DNA of 64,000 nucleotides from Nitrospinaceae bacterium (GTDB lineage: Bacteria > Nitrospinota > Nitrospinia > Nitrospinales > VA-1), in NCBI GenBank assembly GCA_021604505.1, contig BQJC01000001.1, forward strand, positions 186,001 through 250,000, written 5' to 3'. Both the position numbers and the translations under genes were made by a program. Positions 26,457 through 33,823 of the stretch are shown here, in pieces. The notes beneath the pieces were generated by a model. The model saw only the letters and a list, made by a program, of their open reading frames with translations, made no database searches and was not told the origin of the DNA. Each line of letters starts with the position of its first letter. Position 1 is the stretch's first letter.

Positions 26457-26990
26457 ATGTTTGATCCTGTTTATTTCAGCCTGTTTGAAGGTATTCCAGA
26501 GGGTCCGGTCACCATTTTCAATGAAGGGCAGTGGACGCTCGATAACCAGGTCGAGCTTGAGACTTGCATCATAGGGAAAAGTCATCGTGTGACCAGCCGG
26601 GGAAACGGAGTGTCGCTCACAGAATTCATCGCTTGTTCTTCCGGTGAATTGACAGGAAAGTCATTGGATCATTTTCCGCTGAAGCCCGGGAAAACCTATT
26701 CCAAAGAGTATCAAGTGGGAAATATTCAGTATGGGGTAGACATTGAAATGGTTCCCAGTCTGTTTGATGATATGGAGGGTTTTCTGCGCTCCATGGGAGA
26801 GGTTCCTCCCATGAAAATATTGACCCATCGTTTTGAAGCTTCAAAAATTTCGAATGCTACCAAACCCTTTACAGGGGTCGCGGTTGATCCTGCGGCGAAC
26901 CGGTTTTTCACCATTCACACGTATCCTGAAAACAGGTTATCCATCGTCAGTAAAACCTGCCTATTCACTTCAACGGGGGCAACAGCGTGA
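26457..26990 (+). CDS. DUF2617 family protein
   Basis: 177 residues. The CIIGKSHRV...SLTEFIACSSG block, then a strand-rich middle, and the C-terminal FFTIHTYPENRLSIVSKT match my recollection of DUF2617 (PF10936), where GASH and HAYPQ-like motifs occupy those places. In actinobacteria DUF2617 genes lie with DUF4178 and a polyamine aminopropyltransferase. Here it heads an operon with J-domain, YbjN-like, PspA and DUF4178 genes, which supports the assignment. Function unknown. Its stop overlaps the next start (TGATG). Confidence 0.6.
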   Translation: MFDPVYFSLFEGIPEGPVTIFNEGQWTLDNQVELETCIIGKSHRVTSRGNGVSLTEFIACSSGELTGKSLDHFPLKPGKTYSKEYQVGNIQYGVDIEMVPSLFDDMEGFLRSMGEVPPMKILTHRFEASKISNATKPFTGVAVDPAANRFFTIHTYPENRLSIVSKTCLFTSTGATA

Positions 26991-27349
26991 TGTTCAAACG
27001 ATTGGTCGATATCGCGCGCGCCAGTTTAAACGGCTGCATTGACAAAAAATCCGGCGAAAAATTTGCTGAAGGTGCGGCACACGAAACGTCTTTTAATTTT
27101 GCAGAACAGCAAGAAAACCACCGGCCCGAGGAGCCATCAGACCCGTTAGCCCAATATTACGCAAACCTGGAAATCCCCGCAGGGTCGGACCGCGAGGCGG
27201 TGAAGTCGGCCTGGAAGCGAATGCTGAAAAAATATCATCCGGATCTGCACGATGCCGATCGCGAGAAAAGAAAAGTCGCCGATGAATTGACCCGGCGGTT
27301 GACCGAAAGTTACCGTATATTAGATGAAGAACTGTCAAAACGCGAATGA
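26990..27349 (+). CDS. Small J-domain protein in the PspA operon
   Basis: About 119 residues. The N-terminal about 45 residues are without recognisable fold; then PLAQYYANLEIPAGSDREAVKSAW opens a J-domain with the HPD tripeptide (KKYHPDLHDADRE) needed to stimulate DnaK-type ATPases. There are no zinc-finger or client-binding domains, so it resembles type III J-proteins that recruit Hsp70 to one partner. Start: ATG at 26990 overlaps the upstream stop by one base; a GTG at 26987 is also possible. It probably couples an Hsp70 to the membrane-stress module encoded around it, which is inference. Confidence 0.85.
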   Translation: MFKRLVDIARASLNGCIDKKSGEKFAEGAAHETSFNFAEQQENHRPEEPSDPLAQYYANLEIPAGSDREAVKSAWKRMLKKYHPDLHDADREKRKVADELTRRLTESYRILDEELSKRE

Positions 27350-27359
27350 GGAGTCGAGA

Positions 27360-27746
27360 ATGGCCAATTTTGAAAACGTGAAAGAGTATCTGCTGGACAT
27401 GGGGTTCTCCATCGAACAGGAAGATTCCAATGAAGAACTGGTGGTGGTCAACGACGAGGAACGCGGCGTCAACCATCTGGTCGTCGATTGCGAGGACCCG
27501 ATCGTGATTTTAGAACAGGTGATCCTGCCTCTGCCAAAAGGAACGGCTGAGGTGTACAAACGCTTATTGCAGATCAACCGCACACTGGTGCACGGCGCTT
27601 TTGTTCTGGATGATAAAGGCACGACACTTTTGTTCCGGGACACCCTGCAACTGGAAAACCTCGACCGCAATGAGCTGGAAGGCAGTATCGACGCATTGAG
27701 CCTGGCGTTGGGGGAATACAGCGGCGAACTGCTTTCATTCAAATAA
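27360..27746 (+). CDS. YbjN / Tir-chaperone-like small protein
   Basis: 128 residues from ATG at 27360 (GAGGAG eight to thirteen bases upstream); the frame is open further upstream but only inside the previous gene. The body resembles the YbjN or CesT/type III chaperone fold: VKEYLLDMGFSIEQED at the start, then VILPLPKGTAEVYKRLLQIN, RTLVHGAFVLDD, LQLENLDRNELEGSI. YjfI (DUF2170), found beside PspA-like YjfJ in E. coli, has a similar organisation, so it may belong there. Possibly an adaptor for the PspA homologue. Assignment moderate. Confidence 0.65.
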   Translation: MANFENVKEYLLDMGFSIEQEDSNEELVVVNDEERGVNHLVVDCEDPIVILEQVILPLPKGTAEVYKRLLQINRTLVHGAFVLDDKGTTLLFRDTLQLENLDRNELEGSIDALSLALGEYSGELLSFK

Positions 27747-27781
27747 AATTACCGTCATCGACATAAAGGGAGAAAATCAAC

Positions 27782-28492
27782 ATGGCAGGACTACTTTCCA
27801 GAATTTTTAGCTTGGGCAAAGCCGAAGCTCATTCGCTGGTGGACCAGATCGAAGATCCCATCAAAATGACCGAGCAGGGCATCCGCGATCTGAAAAAAGA
27901 TCTGACCACGTCCATGCAAAGCCTGGCGCAAGTCAAGGGCATCGTCATCCGCATGCGTAACGATTCCGAGAACAAGAAAAAACTCGCGGCGGATTATGAA
28001 AGCAAAGCCATGGCGCTCTTGCAAAAGGGTCAAAGCGGGTCCCTGGACATGGCCGAGGCCGAACGCCTGGCGACCGAAGCGCTGTCAAGAAAAGAAACCG
28101 CCGCCAAAGAGGCCGTCCGCTTGAGCACGGAGATGACGGCGCAGGAAAACATGTCCAACCAACTGCAGAAAAATGTCGATAAACTACGGTCCACGATTCA
28201 ACGCTACGAAAACGATCTGATCACACTCAGAGCCCGCGCAAAAACCGCGTCCGCGACCAAAAAACTGAACGCGCAAATCGCCCAGGTCGATGCCGGCGGC
28301 ACCATCGCCATGCTGGAAAAAATGCGCGCCAAAGTCGAAGAGGACGAGTCCCTCGCCACTGCCTATGGGGATATTGCCGACACCAACACCAGCATCGACG
28401 ATGAAATCACCAAGGCCCTCGGCACAGGATCACAACTTCCGGCGGCGTCCGACAGTCTGGCGGCATTGAAAGCCAAAATGAAAATCTCCTGA
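27782..28492 (+). CDS. PspA/IM30 family membrane-stress protein
   Basis: 236 residues, almost wholly helical with heptad-like hydrophobic spacing, as in PspA and YjfJ. The N-terminal amphipathic segment (MAGLLSRIFSLGKAEAHSLV) binds membranes in family members. The coiled-coil hairpin core spans about 30-200, with ENDLITLRARAKTASATKKL in the second arm. These proteins oligomerise and protect the inner membrane under envelope stress. Here it lies in the middle of a five-gene operon and lacks PspBC or PspF partners, so control differs from the enterobacterial system. GGAGA provides a ribosome-binding site eight bases upstream. Confidence 0.9.
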   Translation: MAGLLSRIFSLGKAEAHSLVDQIEDPIKMTEQGIRDLKKDLTTSMQSLAQVKGIVIRMRNDSENKKKLAADYESKAMALLQKGQSGSLDMAEAERLATEALSRKETAAKEAVRLSTEMTAQENMSNQLQKNVDKLRSTIQRYENDLITLRARAKTASATKKLNAQIAQVDAGGTIAMLEKMRAKVEEDESLATAYGDIADTNTSIDDEITKALGTGSQLPAASDSLAALKAKMKIS

Positions 28493-28493
28493 C

Positions 28494-29033
28494 ATGGTCT
28501 TCGATTTTTTTAAAAATAAAAAAGACGAACAACCCAAGCTAGAGGACCTCGTTCTCTCCAAACTGAAACCCGGTTTTCTGGTCGATCGCGACATGAAAAC
28601 CCATCAGGTCCTGGCGCGCAATCACTACAAATGGGAAGAGGGCGGGGTGACCGACGAGTGGGAATTGAAACAGGGGTCCGAATTGTGGTTTCTCGAGCGC
28701 GTGGAAGAAGACGGTGAGGTCGAATGGTCCCTTTGTCAGAAAAAACCCATCTCTCTCCTTGAGGGAGACATCGCCCAACACATCATCAAAAACGAAGACC
28801 CCCCAGAACAGGTCGTTTACGAAGGAGAGACTTTTTATTACGAGACCGATGACATCGGCGAGTATTTTAAAGGCGACGCTAAAGAAGGACTGCCTTTCGT
28901 GGTGTGGGATTACGCCGATGAACAAGGCGAGCGGTTTTTATCCATCGAGCAATGGGGGGAAACCAAATTCGACATGACCATCGGTTTCGATGTCGAAGAG
29001 TACCAGTTCACCAACATCCTGCCTGGGGAGTGA
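28494..29033 (+). CDS. DUF4178-like protein, last gene of PspA operon
   Basis: 179 residues. Begins one base after the PspA stop. The central pattern LKPGFLVDRDMKTHQVLARN, then KWEEGGVTDEWELKQGSELWFLERVEEDG with an aromatic-rich Trp-Leu/Phe strand, matches DUF4178, which is often found near PspA, DUF350 and spermidine-synthase-like genes; YjfK (DUF2491) is an alternative. It is strongly acidic, probably all-beta, with no signal peptide or transmembrane helix, so presumably a cytoplasmic partner of PspA. Function unknown. Confidence 0.6.
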   Translation: MVFDFFKNKKDEQPKLEDLVLSKLKPGFLVDRDMKTHQVLARNHYKWEEGGVTDEWELKQGSELWFLERVEEDGEVEWSLCQKKPISLLEGDIAQHIIKNEDPPEQVVYEGETFYYETDDIGEYFKGDAKEGLPFVVWDYADEQGERFLSIEQWGETKFDMTIGFDVEEYQFTNILPGE

Positions 29034-29047
29034 TCTTTTTTCCCATA

Positions 29048-29202
29048 CGTCATTGCGAGAAGCCAACGGCGACGAAGCCGTGAAAATATTCCTAAGTTTT
29101 CGTGCCCACAGGGGTATGTGGTATTTTACCCTTGCCTTCATGCCCCGAAGGGGTGAATCCAGACGGTCTGGATCGCTGCGCCGCTATGCGGCTCGCGATG
29201 AC
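29048..29202. repeat. Dispersed MITE-like repeat, copy A
   Basis: 155 bases with imperfect terminal inverted repeats CGTCATTGCGAG and CTCGCGATGAC. The reverse complement matches copy B at 51323 over its terminal and several internal segments (CGAGCCGCA-AGCGGCG, TCTGGATT, GGGGCACGA, AACTTAGG). No coding content that I believe; a 72-codon open frame across it is probably incidental. It fills most of the 254-base gap before mpl. Confidence 0.75.
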
Positions 29203-29287
29203 AAGTGACCAAAGGTCTCTTCACTAAACGACCCATAGATCAGGTGCCTTGACTTTATACTGGTCTACCTCTAAAATTTCCAACCGG

Positions 29288-30691
29288 ATGAATCCTCAAG
29301 ATATTAAAAAAATTTACATTATCGCGATTTGTGGGACGGGTATGGCCTCGCTTGCCGGGCTCCTTAAAGAGTCGGGCTTTGATGTGACAGGCTCCGATGC
29401 CAATATTTATCCGCCCATGAGCACGCTCCTGGCCGATCTTAAGATTCCCGTCAAACCCGGTTTCAAACGCGAAAATATCACCAAAGACATCGACCTGGTC
29501 ATCGTCGGCAACGCGATTTCCAAAACCAATGAAGAGGCGCAAGCCGTTCTTGATCTTGGTATTCCCTACACGTCGTTTCCCGATGCGCTGGCCCGTTTTT
29601 ATCTTGAAGGCCGCAAGTCGCTGGTGGTGACGGGCACGCATGGCAAAACCACGACCACCGCTCTTTTGAGCTGGGTGCTTCATGCCTGCGGAAAAAAACC
29701 GGGATTCATGGTCGGCGGCTGGCTGAAAAATTTCGACCGCAACTACCGGGTCCCGGAAGGTGACTATTTTGTCACTGAAGGAGATGAATACGACACCGCG
29801 TTTTTTGATAAGGGGCCGAAGTTTTTGCATTACCGCCCTCTGGCCGCCATCCTCACAGGAATCGAGTTTGACCATGCGGATATTTACGACGATCTCGATC
29901 ATTTCAAGTCCTCGTTCCGAAAATTTGTAGAAATAATCGACCCTCAGGGCTTTTTGCTGGTAAGATTTGCAGATGAAAATGTGACGGATGTTTTAAAAAA
30001 CGCCACCTGTCCGGTGGAAACCTACGGGTTGACCGAAGGGGCGGACTGGTTGGGAGCCGATTATTGTTTTGAAGATGGAAACGGCTGTTTCACCCTTCGC
30101 CACAAAGGCAAGGATGTCGGGCAAATTCGTCTCCCCATGGTGGGACGGCACAATGTGGAAAACACCGTGGCGGTTTCCGCGTTGGCGATCAAGCTTGGCA
30201 TTCCCGCTGAGGAGGTTTGCCGGTCGTTTGCCGGTTTCAAAGGGATCAAGCGCCGGCAGGAAGTGGTCGGGGAAAAAAACGGCGTGGTGGTGATCGACGA
30301 TTTCGCGCATCATCCCACTGCGATCGGATTGACCATCGAAGGGGTGCAAGAGGCGTATCCCGGTGCGCGGGTTTGGGCGGTGTTTGAACCCCGTTCGGCC
30401 ACCTCGCGCCGCAATGTGTTTCAGGAAACTTTTCCATCCAGTTTCGCCCAGGCGGACGAAGTCATTATCGCCCAGCCGTATGCGACTGAGAAAATTCCGC
30501 CGCAAGAACGGTTGGACCCAAAACGGCTTGTGGACGATATCGATCGAATGGGAACGAAGGCGCACTATATTCCGGAGGTTGCAGATATCGTCGAATTCAT
30601 AGCGGAAAAGAACCGCTCGCAGGATGTTGTGCTCATCATGTCTTCCGGCGGGTTTTCCGGGATTCATCAGAAATTGTTGGACCGTTTATAA
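29288..30691 (+). CDS. mpl: UDP-N-acetylmuramate:L-alanyl-gamma-D-glutamyl-meso-diaminopimelate ligase
   Basis: 467 residues from ATG at 29288 (an in-frame TTG/GTG-type extension to 29249 lacks an RBS). Mur ligase that re-attaches recycled murein tripeptide to UDP-MurNAc for peptidoglycan recycling. Signatures: N-terminal ICGTGMASLAGLLKESGF (Rossmann loop), ATP-binding GTHGKTTTTALLSW, YRVPEGDYFVTEGDEYDTAFFDKGPKF typical of Mpl rather than MurC, the FDHADIYDDLDHFKSSF motif, DDFAHHPTAIGLTIEG (family hallmark) and FEPRSATSRRNVFQ. Gram-negative recycling fits the rest of the window. Followed by an unknown gene 12 bases away, likely co-transcribed. Confidence 0.95.
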   Translation: MNPQDIKKIYIIAICGTGMASLAGLLKESGFDVTGSDANIYPPMSTLLADLKIPVKPGFKRENITKDIDLVIVGNAISKTNEEAQAVLDLGIPYTSFPDALARFYLEGRKSLVVTGTHGKTTTTALLSWVLHACGKKPGFMVGGWLKNFDRNYRVPEGDYFVTEGDEYDTAFFDKGPKFLHYRPLAAILTGIEFDHADIYDDLDHFKSSFRKFVEIIDPQGFLLVRFADENVTDVLKNATCPVETYGLTEGADWLGADYCFEDGNGCFTLRHKGKDVGQIRLPMVGRHNVENTVAVSALAIKLGIPAEEVCRSFAGFKGIKRRQEVVGEKNGVVVIDDFAHHPTAIGLTIEGVQEAYPGARVWAVFEPRSATSRRNVFQETFPSSFAQADEVIIAQPYATEKIPPQERLDPKRLVDDIDRMGTKAHYIPEVADIVEFIAEKNRSQDVVLIMSSGGFSGIHQKLLDRL

Positions 30692-30703
30692 ACACTAGAA
30701 ATT

Positions 30704-31873
30704 GTGAATGCCTTGAACTCATCGCGGGGGTTAAAAGCCGGTCAGCGCGTCAAAACCTACGGCCAGTTGAAATTGGGACTGATCCAGCGCGGACTGTTCA
30801 TTCCGCCTGAGATTCTTGAGAATCCCGATGTCGCCTGCGGTGTGTGTCCCGGCGCGCCCGGTGAGGAAGTGGCGCTGGCCCTGGCGGAAAATTTCATCGT
30901 TAAAACCATCCTGAGAACCGAAGACCAGGCTCGCATGAAACTAAACACCCGGGACGGAGGTTTGTTTCTCAATTCGGGAGATGGCCAGGAGGTGGAAGTC
31001 GGGATCATTCCGTTACCGGGGTTTCTCAAGGATTTGATGAAGAAAAGAACGCCGTTTTCCGAGAACATCTGCCTGGATGGGTATTGCCTGAACATTTTTC
31101 TGCGCGCCGTGGACAAGGGGAAAAAACTGAATATGTCGACGGATTATGTCCTCTCGATTGTTCAGTCCGCTTTTGAAGAAGGCGCGGCGGATCTGGTTCA
31201 GCTCAACATGGATTATTGCGACGACAAAGACCGCGGTTTTCAACTGCTTTCCCCGATCGTGGAGGGGATCAAAAAAAAATTTAAAACCTTTGTTGCCTTG
31301 AAAGGATTTCCTCCCCAGGAAAAGCGAACCATCGACCTGATGTACGCGGCGGGGTTCGATCTTCTGGATTTCCCCCTGGGCGGGTTTGCCGGTTCGGATA
31401 CCCAGGGAAATCTCGTTCCGGCGCATCAGGTGAATGAGGCGTTGGAATATGCTGTGGGAATTTTCCCTCAGGGAACGGTGTGGACGGAATTGATTTTGGG
31501 CACGGAATCGCAGGATCTGGTCCGGAAAAAAATTGATCACCTGATTCAGCGGGGAATCGTTCCACAATTGAAACTGTTGGCCACGAGTTTTAATAGCGAG
31601 AGGGATTTTACACGGGTGAAGGAAGTGGCCCAGTATTTGCGTGATGCCGCGGAACGGGAACGGTTGACCTTGAAGTGGCTGTACCCCAATTGCCGGTGTT
31701 TGAGTCCGCTGGACACGAAATTTTTCACTGAGGAATCGAAATCAGCCCAATTGGCCACCAACCCCATTTACCGGTCCCGGCTGGGGAAAAAAGCCTCCGA
31801 AGGTTTTGCCGCTTTCCGCCGCAAACTTAGGATCAAAAACATCAGCGATTCCTACGAATCAGCGGGACTGTAG
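30704..31873 (+). CDS. Unrecognised 389-residue protein downstream of mpl
   Basis: Starts with GTG at 30704 (no strong ribosome-binding site; the first Met is far downstream). I cannot name a family. The pattern of alternating strands and helices from about residue 150 (AADLVQLNMDYCDD; TFVALKGFPPQEKRTIDLMY; FDLLDFPLGGF; TVWTELILGTESQDLVRKK; VPQLKLLATSF) resembles a TIM barrel of the radical SAM or biotin-synthase type. The CxxxCxxC cluster motif is missing: the N-terminal CGVCPG has only two cysteines, and NCRC occurs near the end. Probably a degenerate or cofactor-free barrel. It shares an operon with mpl, so a role in the envelope or in metabolism is possible. A radical SAM gene follows after 263 bases. 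Confidence 0.75.
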   Translation: MNALNSSRGLKAGQRVKTYGQLKLGLIQRGLFIPPEILENPDVACGVCPGAPGEEVALALAENFIVKTILRTEDQARMKLNTRDGGLFLNSGDGQEVEVGIIPLPGFLKDLMKKRTPFSENICLDGYCLNIFLRAVDKGKKLNMSTDYVLSIVQSAFEEGAADLVQLNMDYCDDKDRGFQLLSPIVEGIKKKFKTFVALKGFPPQEKRTIDLMYAAGFDLLDFPLGGFAGSDTQGNLVPAHQVNEALEYAVGIFPQGTVWTELILGTESQDLVRKKIDHLIQRGIVPQLKLLATSFNSERDFTRVKEVAQYLRDAAERERLTLKWLYPNCRCLSPLDTKFFTEESKSAQLATNPIYRSRLGKKASEGFAAFRRKLRIKNISDSYESAGL

Positions 31874-32136
31874 CGCCTGCGCGGAGGACGAGTTTGGTCA
31901 CGACGCACTGCGCTTAGGGGTCAGGTTCGAACTTTTTCCGTAGAGGCGCATCCTTGCGGAAAATGTGTTTTCTCCAATGTTCCCAAATTCCCCTGACCCT
32001 CTGTTTCCTCTTGATAATCGGGCTTTTCTCGAATCCCTGTTGTAAGTTTTTGAAAGCTCACTCGACTGAAAAGTTCAAGGTGCCTCCAGGTCGGGTATCG
32101 ATTGCAAAGCGTGTTGTCCTTTGTTAGGGTTAAATC

Positions 32137-33045
32137 ATGGAATCCTTAGATCGCGAAAGAAACTCAACCGTAAAAAATCCTGTCGGTAAAGTTCCTGAAG
32201 TCCCCCTCACCAGGCTCGAGACCCTGTGGATGCAGGTGGGTGGCACGCTGTGCAATCTGCAATGCACCCATTGCTTCATCAGCTGCGGTCCTAAAAACCA
32301 CAGTCACGAGATGATGACGCTTCATCAGGTGCAGAAAACCCTGGAAGAAGCGAAAGAACTGGGCGTTAAGGATTATTACATCACCGGTGGCGAGGTGTTC
32401 ATCAACCCGGAGATTTTTGAAATATTAGAAACAATCCTATCCTATGGCCCCTTGGATGTTCTCACCAACGGAACCTTGATCACTGCGGAAAAATCCGCGA
32501 GGCTCCGGGAAATTCAGGACCGGTCTTCCTTTCCCTTGCAGTTTCGTGTCAGCATGGAAAATTTTGACGAGGAAGAAAACAATAAGGTTCGGGGAAAAGA
32601 CGCTTATCGCCGGGCATTGGGGGGAATCCGCAACCTTTCCGAATCTGGATTTTCGCCTATTCTGACCATCACCCGCAGTTGGGATGAAGAGCAGGACGCT
32701 GCCATGGAAAGTAAATTTCTGGAGTTTTTGCGTCAGCTCAACGTTCCTCAGCCGCGAATCAAGGTGCTTCCCGGATTTCTTCTCGGAAGGCTGGCGGAAA
32801 ACATTCGTCAATACGACGAAGACGAGCACGTCACCGAAAAATGTTTCGAGTCCTACGACATCACTAATCTGCAATGTTCTTCCTCCCGTATGGCGACGGG
32901 AAAAGGGGTTTATGTCTGTCCCATTCTCGTGGAACACGATGAAGCCCGAATGGGAGACTCGCTTAAGGACACTCTGCATCCCTTTCCTCTGACCCAGTCC
33001 GCATGCTACACCTGCCGCGTCACCGGCATGACCTGTAAATCCTGA
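32137..33045 (+). CDS. Radical SAM protein
   Basis: 302 residues. The cluster motif CNLQCTHC (C39, C43, C46) coordinates the 4Fe-4S that cleaves S-adenosylmethionine. GGEVFINPEIFEILE is the GGE motif for SAM binding, followed by VLTNGTLIT. C-terminal cysteines (CSSS, VCPILVE, ACYTCRVTGMTC) could hold an auxiliary cluster, though the spacing is not a clear SPASM motif. Substrate unknown. It is preceded by a 263-base gap (31874-32136) in which I see no gene and followed by a thioredoxin-fold gene on the same strand. Confidence 0.88.
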   Translation: MESLDRERNSTVKNPVGKVPEVPLTRLETLWMQVGGTLCNLQCTHCFISCGPKNHSHEMMTLHQVQKTLEEAKELGVKDYYITGGEVFINPEIFEILETILSYGPLDVLTNGTLITAEKSARLREIQDRSSFPLQFRVSMENFDEEENNKVRGKDAYRRALGGIRNLSESGFSPILTITRSWDEEQDAAMESKFLEFLRQLNVPQPRIKVLPGFLLGRLAENIRQYDEDEHVTEKCFESYDITNLQCSSSRMATGKGVYVCPILVEHDEARMGDSLKDTLHPFPLTQSACYTCRVTGMTCKS

Positions 33046-33258
33046 CCTCGTCACCGGTCGCTGTTCAAGATGAGATTCTTTGGCCTGCAAATCCCCACAT
33101 CCTGCCCGGGTTTGTGCTAACCGTTTTCTATTGAGTTGCTTAGGAGAAGCTGATAGCATTCGCCTTGTAAATTCAAATCAATACAATTATTCAACGGTTT
33201 GTTTATAACAATAACCGCGTCACGGTAATTTTCGTCCAACGGCAAAAGGAAATCGCGC

Positions 33259-33813
33259 ATGGCTTTGATGCATTCCACGATGGTACCGCTGAGAGAGCCG
33301 GCTCACGAGTTTTCTCTTCCGGGTGTGGATGGCAGGCAATACACCCTCGATAGTTTTAAAAATAAGCGCATTTTGGTCGTTATTTTCATGTGCAACCACT
33401 GCCCTTACGTGAAAGCCGTTCTTTCCCGATTGATCGACTTGCAAAACCAGATGGCGGCTGAGGGGGTGCAACTGGTGGGCATCAACTCCAACGACGCTAC
33501 CCGGTACCCGGATGACTCCCTGGAGAATATGAAAAAGATTTCAGAGGAAAAGAAAATCCCTTTTCCTTACCTGTTCGATGAAACGCAGGAAATCGCCAAA
33601 GCCTACGATGCCGTCTGCACCCCAGATATTTATGTTTATGGCGAGGACCGGACTTTGTTGTACCGCGGGCGGATCGACGACAATTGGGAAGTTCCGGAGA
33701 AGGTGACCCGAACGGATCTTAAAGAAGCGGTCGAAGCGGCCCTTGCCGGAGAGAAAATAACAGAAGAGCAGATCCCGTCTATGGGTTGTTCTATCAAATG
33801 GAAACAGAATTGA
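33259..33813 (+). CDS. Thioredoxin-fold protein, AhpC/TSA (redoxin) family
   Basis: 184 residues. Begins MALMHSTMVPLREPAHEFSLPGVDGRQYTLDSFKNKRI, a redoxin N-terminus. The active-site segment FMCNHCPYVKAV carries CxxC (Cys-Asn-His-Cys). GINSNDATRYPDDSLENM and the cis-Pro region VCTPDIYVYGEDRTLLYRGRIDDNW complete the thioredoxin-like fold of a known uncharacterised redoxin subfamily (Cys-x-x-Cys with PDY/PDI). No signal peptide, so cytoplasmic. Ten bases before the UPF0182 gene; likely co-transcribed. Confidence 0.92.
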   Translation: MALMHSTMVPLREPAHEFSLPGVDGRQYTLDSFKNKRILVVIFMCNHCPYVKAVLSRLIDLQNQMAAEGVQLVGINSNDATRYPDDSLENMKKISEEKKIPFPYLFDETQEIAKAYDAVCTPDIYVYGEDRTLLYRGRIDDNWEVPEKVTRTDLKEAVEAALAGEKITEEQIPSMGCSIKWKQN

Positions 33814-33823
33814 GAAGGAATCA

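Noticed and set aside
28990-29208. 72-codon open frame downstream of the DUF4178 gene
   Set aside because: It lies inside MITE-like copy A and codes for Arg/Ser-rich sequence without family signal.
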